A stretch of 6,108 nt of DNA from Deltaproteobacteria bacterium (lineage in GTDB: Bacteria > Desulfobacterota > Desulfobaccia > Desulfobaccales > 0-14-0-80-60-11), in the NCBI GenBank assembly GCA_023381945.1, contig JAMCQY010000135.1, forward strand, positions 1 through 6,108, in the 5' to 3' direction. The notes beneath the pieces were generated by a model. That model was not told where the DNA came from and searched no databases. It saw only the letters and a list, made by a program, of their open reading frames with translations. Position numbers and translations under genes: made by a program. Shown here in pieces: positions 4,684 through 6,108 of this stretch (the stretch's first letter is position 1; each line of letters begins with the position of its first letter).

Positions 4684-6108
4684 ATGGGAACCGGTGCTAA
4701 TCGTCTCAGCATAGGTCTGGTCCTCTTCACCTGCGCCATCCTGACGGCGGGCTGCACTAAGGTGGGGCCGGATTACGTCCGCCCCCAGACCGAAGTATCG
4801 CAGACCTGGCTGGATGCCGGGGATAAACGAGTGGAGACTGCACCGGCGGACTACCGGAACTGGTGGAAAGCCTTCGACGATGCCACCCTGGATCACCTGA
4901 TTGACACTGCCTACCGAGAAAATCTGAATCTGCGGGTCGCCGGCGTCCGGGTATTGGAGGCCCGGGCGCAATTGGGAGCCGCCACCGGCCAGCTTTATCC
5001 CCAGACCCAGCAAGCCACCGGCTCGGTGCAAAAGCAGCGGCTCAGTGCCGGAATCCCAATTTCGGGTGTGGGCTCTGGGAAATTCGGCGGCCTCAGCCTC
5101 TGGGAGGCGCAATATGGCCTAACCGCCAACTGGGAGATTGATTTTTGGGGCAAGTTCCGCCGCGGCATTGAGTCCGCCGGCGCCGGCCTGCAGGCCAGCA
5201 TTGCCAACTACGACAGCGCCCTGGTCAGCCTGACCGCCGACGTCGCCAATGCCTATATCACCATCCGGACCTTACAAAAGCGGCTGGACATTGCCCGGCA
5301 CAATGTGGTGACCCAAAAAGAGAGTTTGCAGATTGCCGAGGCGCGCTTTCAGGGCGGCACCACCTCCGAGCGCGACGTGGAGCAGGCCCGATCCGTGCTG
5401 GCCTCAACCGAGGCGACCATTCCCGTCCTGAAAACCCAATTGCGCCAGGCCAAGAACGCCCTGTGCGTCCTGCTGGGTCTGCCGCCGAATCGCCTGGCGG
5501 ATCAACTGGGAACTAAAGGTGTTATTCCGACGCCGCCGGCCCGGGTGGCGGTGGGCATTCCGGCGGATTTATTGCGCCGCCGGCCGGATATCCGGGCAGC
5601 CGAATTCAATGCCGCGGCCCAATGCGCCCAAATCGGCGTTTCCAGAGCCCAGCTTTTCCCGGCTTTTTCCCTCACCGGCAACTTCGGCTTTCTCTCCAGC
5701 GACGTGGGCAAGACCAGCCTCGCCAATATCTTCGACTGGCGCAACCGTCAAGGCGCCATCGGCCCCGCGGTGCAGTGGAATATCCTGAATTACGGCCAGC
5801 TCACCAACCTGGTGCGGGTGCAGGATGCCCGCTTTCAGGAATTGCTCATCACTTACCAGAATACCGTGCTTTCCGCCCAGCGGGAGGTGGAAGATAACCT
5901 GGTGGCTTTCCTGAGAACGCAGGAGCAGGCCAAATCCCTCCAGGAAAGCGCCGAGGCTGCCATGCGCTCCGTGAATCTGGCGGTATTGCAATACCGGGAG
6001 GGGATCACCGACTTCACCACCGTCCTGACTGCCCAGCAGTCCATGCTGAGTGCGGAGGACAACCTGGCCAGCGCCCTGGGCACCATCTCCACTAATATAG
6101 TGGGGGTT
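4684..6108 (+). CDS. RND-type efflux outer-membrane lipoprotein (NodT/OprM family), 3' end cut by window edge
   Basis: An uninterrupted frame runs from ATG 4684 to the last base (475 codons, no stop). It encodes the outer-membrane channel of a tripartite efflux or type I secretion pump. The N-terminus is a lipoprotein signal with lipidation Cys24 (LTAGC) followed by the family hallmark KVGPDYVRP at 26-34. Two repeated OEP halves are visible: about 60-270, with YGLTANWEIDFWGKFRR at 144-160, and about 290-475, with IPADLLRRRPDIRAAE at 292-307 and IGVSRAQLFPAFSLTGNFG at 317-335. The helical hairpins include QYREGITDFTTVLTAQQ at 436-452. Family members end roughly 10-20 residues further on, so nearly all of the gene is here. 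The start is fixed by an in-frame TAA at 4672-4674; AGGG at 4677-4680 is a close-set ribosome site. Pump and adaptor genes are not in the window, so the substrate cannot be stated. Confidence 0.93.
   Translation, partial: MGTGANRLSIGLVLFTCAILTAGCTKVGPDYVRPQTEVSQTWLDAGDKRVETAPADYRNWWKAFDDATLDHLIDTAYRENLNLRVAGVRVLEARAQLGAATGQLYPQTQQATGSVQKQRLSAGIPISGVGSGKFGGLSLWEAQYGLTANWEIDFWGKFRRGIESAGAGLQASIANYDSALVSLTADVANAYITIRTLQKRLDIARHNVVTQKESLQIAEARFQGGTTSERDVEQARSVLASTEATIPVLKTQLRQAKNALCVLLGLPPNRLADQLGTKGVIPTPPARVAVGIPADLLRRRPDIRAAEFNAAAQCAQIGVSRAQLFPAFSLTGNFGFLSSDVGKTSLANIFDWRNRQGAIGPAVQWNILNYGQLTNLVRVQDARFQELLITYQNTVLSAQREVEDNLVAFLRTQEQAKSLQESAEAAMRSVNLAVLQYREGITDFTTVLTAQQSMLSAEDNLASALGTISTNIVGV

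Noticed and set aside
4675..5112. Minus-strand frames within the efflux gene (also 5569-5991)
   Set aside because: They are shadows of the outer-membrane factor, whose motifs are unmistakable on the + strand for the full 475 codons.

Overview
The window reads as chromosomal DNA of a GC-rich Gram-negative bacterium, most likely a member of the Desulfobacterota (sulfate-reducing or syntrophic 'deltaproteobacteria'). This is inference from gene content and sequence style: a complete tungstate-type ABC importer, periplasmic receptors with ordinary Sec signals rather than lipoprotein anchors, and an outer-membrane efflux lipoprotein. No rRNA, tRNA, CRISPR array or phage gene is visible.

Layout, all genes on the + strand: (1) 3-182, the C-terminal end of a small ModE/LysR-type winged-helix regulator cut by the window edge. 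(2) 229-1044, tupA copy 1, a tungstate-binding periplasmic protein. (3) 1045-1437, a 393-bp gap with a strong hairpin, a 127-bp MITE-like palindromic element, an AT-rich stretch and a good match to a sigma-54 (-24/-12) promoter. (4) 1438-2262, tupA copy 2, about 85% identical to copy 1 over the mature region (my hand count). (5) 2296-3009 tupB permease and 3006-3659 tupC ATPase, overlapping by 4 bp and ending in a clear intrinsic terminator. (6) 3722-4055, a second copy of the MITE-like element plus a possible minus-strand gene remnant. (7) 4056-4607, a cytoplasmic YceI-family protein. (8) 4684 to the end, a NodT/OprM-type outer-membrane efflux factor running off the window just before its expected C-terminus.

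Together, genes 2-5 form a high-affinity tungstate uptake unit. Two receptors (TupA1, TupA2) could feed one permease/ATPase pair. The imported tungsten would supply W-pterin enzymes such as formate dehydrogenase or aldehyde oxidoreductase, which are not in the window. The ModE-like gene next door is the natural candidate regulator. The promoter before tupA2 suggests that tupA2BC can be switched separately from tupA1. The YceI and efflux genes belong to a separate block beyond the terminator.

Most of the window belongs to known families. The points deserving a second look are the retained tandem receptor paralogs, the sigma-54-like promoter placed between them, the paired MITE-like elements bracketing tupA2BC, and a non-canonical Q-loop in the ATPase.
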